This document shows, piece by piece, positions 62,101 to 64,000 of a stretch of 64,000 nucleotides of DNA (positions are counted from its first letter, which is position 1; each line of letters opens with the position of its first letter). The position numbers were made by a program, and so were the translations under genes. Source of the DNA: Ifrita kowaldi (Eukaryota; Chordata; Aves; Passeriformes; Cinclosomatidae). Where the stretch lies: assembly GCA_013398055.1 (NCBI GenBank), contig VZRS01012483.1:62771-126770 (forward strand). The letters run 5' to 3'. The notes under the pieces were generated by a model, which worked only from the letters and a program-made list of their open reading frames with translations, was not told where the DNA came from and ran no database searches.

Positions 62101-63103
62101 TGCTGAAATATCAACAGTTTGGGACACCCGCCCCCTCCCAGAAAATCAAGACTGGTGAAGCTGGTGGAGAGGGAAATACATCATGAATCATCGATAATCG
62201 ACCCTGAAAGAGCACCTCAACAATGCTCTTCATTTAAAGATAGAGAAAATGAGAAGTCTCATATTTTTTCCTAAATCCAGGACCAGATCCAGCTTTGCAT
62301 TTTGCAGGATTCCTTTTTGCACATCATTCAGACCCAGACTCACCATGCTTCAACTTTTGTGCACACCTTTCTTCCCAGGTGTAGGGAAAAACACCACAAA
62401 TCAATGCTCAGTGTGGTGTTTTGCAGCTGAGGCTCCTCGGTGACAGCACTCAGTGATAAAATCAGCACGTCCTTGCTCCTGCTGCATCTGCCAGGCTCGG
62501 TGTTGAGTTCATTCGATTCCTGAAGGTTTCTTAAGAAATCCAGATTCCCATGGTTTACACTCTGTGCTGAAAGTAGGAATGCAGCTACTGTGACAACGTA
62601 ATTGATCTTTTTATCCACAGTAAGAACTTATTCTAATATCTTTTTGTAAACTGGTTAAGATGGGAAGAAATAGTTCTAAGATATGTCTCACATTGATCCA
62701 ATTAAAAACAATAAAACCAATCTTTTTAAAATGTAATGTGTCAGTTTAGAGGAAAAAAGTGCAGGTGAGGAAGAAAGAGGATTTTTTTTTTCTGGGTAAC
62801 AACTACTAAGTACCTGAAAGCTAAAACAAAAAAATGCTTTAGAGTAGTTTTTCCAGCCTCTATGTAGAAAGGTAAATAATTTGTTATTATTTTTATCAGA
62901 TAACATGGCTGCAGCCGACCTTTTCTCCTAACCTTTGAATTAAACAAAACCTGTGATGTGTGATCTGGTAAAAATCTTGTTAGAGGTACAGACATGGTCC
63001 CATATTCTACTGATTGCAGGTAAGTTTTGAGTCCCAAGTTAAATTTTGGGTCCCCAGTAATGTAGTCAAAATGAATATAAAATATAAATATATATTTTTT
63101 GTT
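59135..63103. other. Unique non-coding sequence
   Basis: A CRE-like TTACGTCA lies at 60453-60460 and a C/EBP-ATF-like TGACGCAAT at 60968-60976. Several 100-codon frames (59168-59497, 60556-60870, 61373-61693, 61555-61872) overlap one another and have no recognised domain. Confidence 0.5.
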
Positions 63104-63248
63104 AAAAAAACCAACCAAACAAAAAAACCCCACAAAAACAATAACAACAAAAAAACAAACAAAAAACCCCCAAAACAAAGCAAAACAAAACAAAACAAAA
63201 CAAAAAACAAAAAAAAAACCACACAAAAAAAACCTTCCAAAACCCCAA
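63104..63248. repeat. A/C-rich low-complexity tract
   Basis: For about 145 bases the plus strand is almost only A and C, with AAAC and AAAAC units (several AAAAC copies at about 63180-63205) and CCCC runs. The long minus-strand frame of 207 codons through it encodes Phe, Cys, Val and Gly runs and is a product of the repeat. The minus strand is the G/T-rich one, as for the plus strand at 469-640. Confidence 0.9.
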
Positions 63249-64000
63249 TAGAAAATTGTTGCTAAAAATACAAGGCTTTGGAAATAAGGATGTGCCAGAG
63301 AGAGGTTTGGCAGAGTCCCTGTCCATTTGGATTTTGGTGCAAATGGTGAATGATGTGGTATCACTTCCTCGTGGACGTTTTCACGATGGGCAGCTGGATG
63401 CGAAGCCCTGCTGAGGTGATGTCGCCTGGGTGAGCCCAGAAATGCACAGATCAGAGGATGAAACAGGTTAAACCAACCAAAACTGCAGGTAATTCAGCTT
63501 CCAAACCTACAAATTGCTGCTGAGTGCCTTTCTCAGGGACATTCATGACAGTCAAATTTGCATGGCAAGGCAATGGGTGGCCTCCCAGTGAAGAGCTCTA
63601 AATACAAAGTAAAGCACCAGATTTCTTCAACGACGTTTTTTTTTGTTTGCTTGCTTTTATCATTTTAAAAGATGTCAGTGTAGATATGATAGATCTGATT
63701 TAGAGGGTATTTTTGCCCTTGTTATATAGATATGTTTATTTTTTAAAATGTACACACAAATATCAATGCCCACACATTATAGATCTTCATGGAATGCATT
63801 TTATTTGGAAGTCCCTCGAACAACTGCACCTTAAGCAGAGCCTCTGCATTGCACGTTTCAGCCCCAAGTGCTGAGATGTGGGAAAAATAAAAGCAACTAA
63901 AACTGCATTTTGTGATAGGCATTAAAAACCAAATTAAACTATCAAAACTTTTTTACTATAGCAGCAAGAACAGCACCTTGTTTGAAAAGCTACAGCAGCT
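63249..64000. other. Unique non-coding sequence
   Basis: Nothing recognised. A T run lies at about 63637-63644. The window ends in ordinary AT-rich DNA. Confidence 0.5.

Noticed and set aside
62741..63364. Longest frame in the window, 207 codons, minus strand
   Set aside because: Its centre is the G/T-rich complement of the A/C tract, giving Phe/Cys/Val/Gly runs. The flanks have no recognisable domain.

Overview
The window looks like bird nuclear DNA, most likely from a songbird or close relative. It is AT-rich and CpG-poor, with few interspersed repeats. The recognisable transposon remnants are CR1 LINE fragments, including two with the 3'-end signature typical of birds (an ATTCTRTG-like terminus preceded by the 'ccttccaacc' block). 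I found no intact protein-coding gene, rRNA, tRNA or CRISPR array. Nearly all open reading frames are short, lack a recognisable domain, and overlap other frames on both strands, as expected by chance in non-coding DNA. The window is best read as intergenic desert or the inside of a very long intron.

Layout. From 1 to 17 kb the DNA is mostly unique. It holds a G/T-only tract (469-640), an A/C-only tract (2407-2454), a decayed 120-bp tandem duplication (2596-2828), one exon-like stretch on the minus strand (5924-6034), an AAAC microsatellite (10705-10738) and a perfect hairpin (15631-15652). From 17 to 25 kb there is an alternating purine-pyrimidine tract, a possible CR1 tail and a clear CR1 reverse-transcriptase fragment (24458-24690). 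At 26.5-27.5 kb a near-identical 490-bp repeat flanks a single N and is probably an unmerged contig overlap. At 29.0-29.3 kb there is a long heptanucleotide polypyrimidine tract. From 29 to 40 kb the DNA is unique.

At 40.07-40.97 kb lies a higher-order minisatellite built on GGTTACTTGAGGTCA-like subunits. It is broken by a second N with the same overlap signature and is followed by a small CpG cluster. From 41 to 54 kb the DNA is unique. From 54.2 to 56.8 kb two 76-bp arms in inverted orientation (64 of 76 positions identical, no gaps) bracket a segment with a CpG-enriched core. From 57 to 59 kb there are two CR1 3' ends in opposite orientations. The last 5 kb is unique apart from an A/C tract at 63.1 kb.

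There is no operon or pathway to describe. The points most worth checking are the inverted-arm structure at 54-57 kb, the minisatellite, the two N-flanking duplications (which affect how this assembly should be read), and the exon-like stretch at 5.9 kb. I did not find a convincing new biological system.
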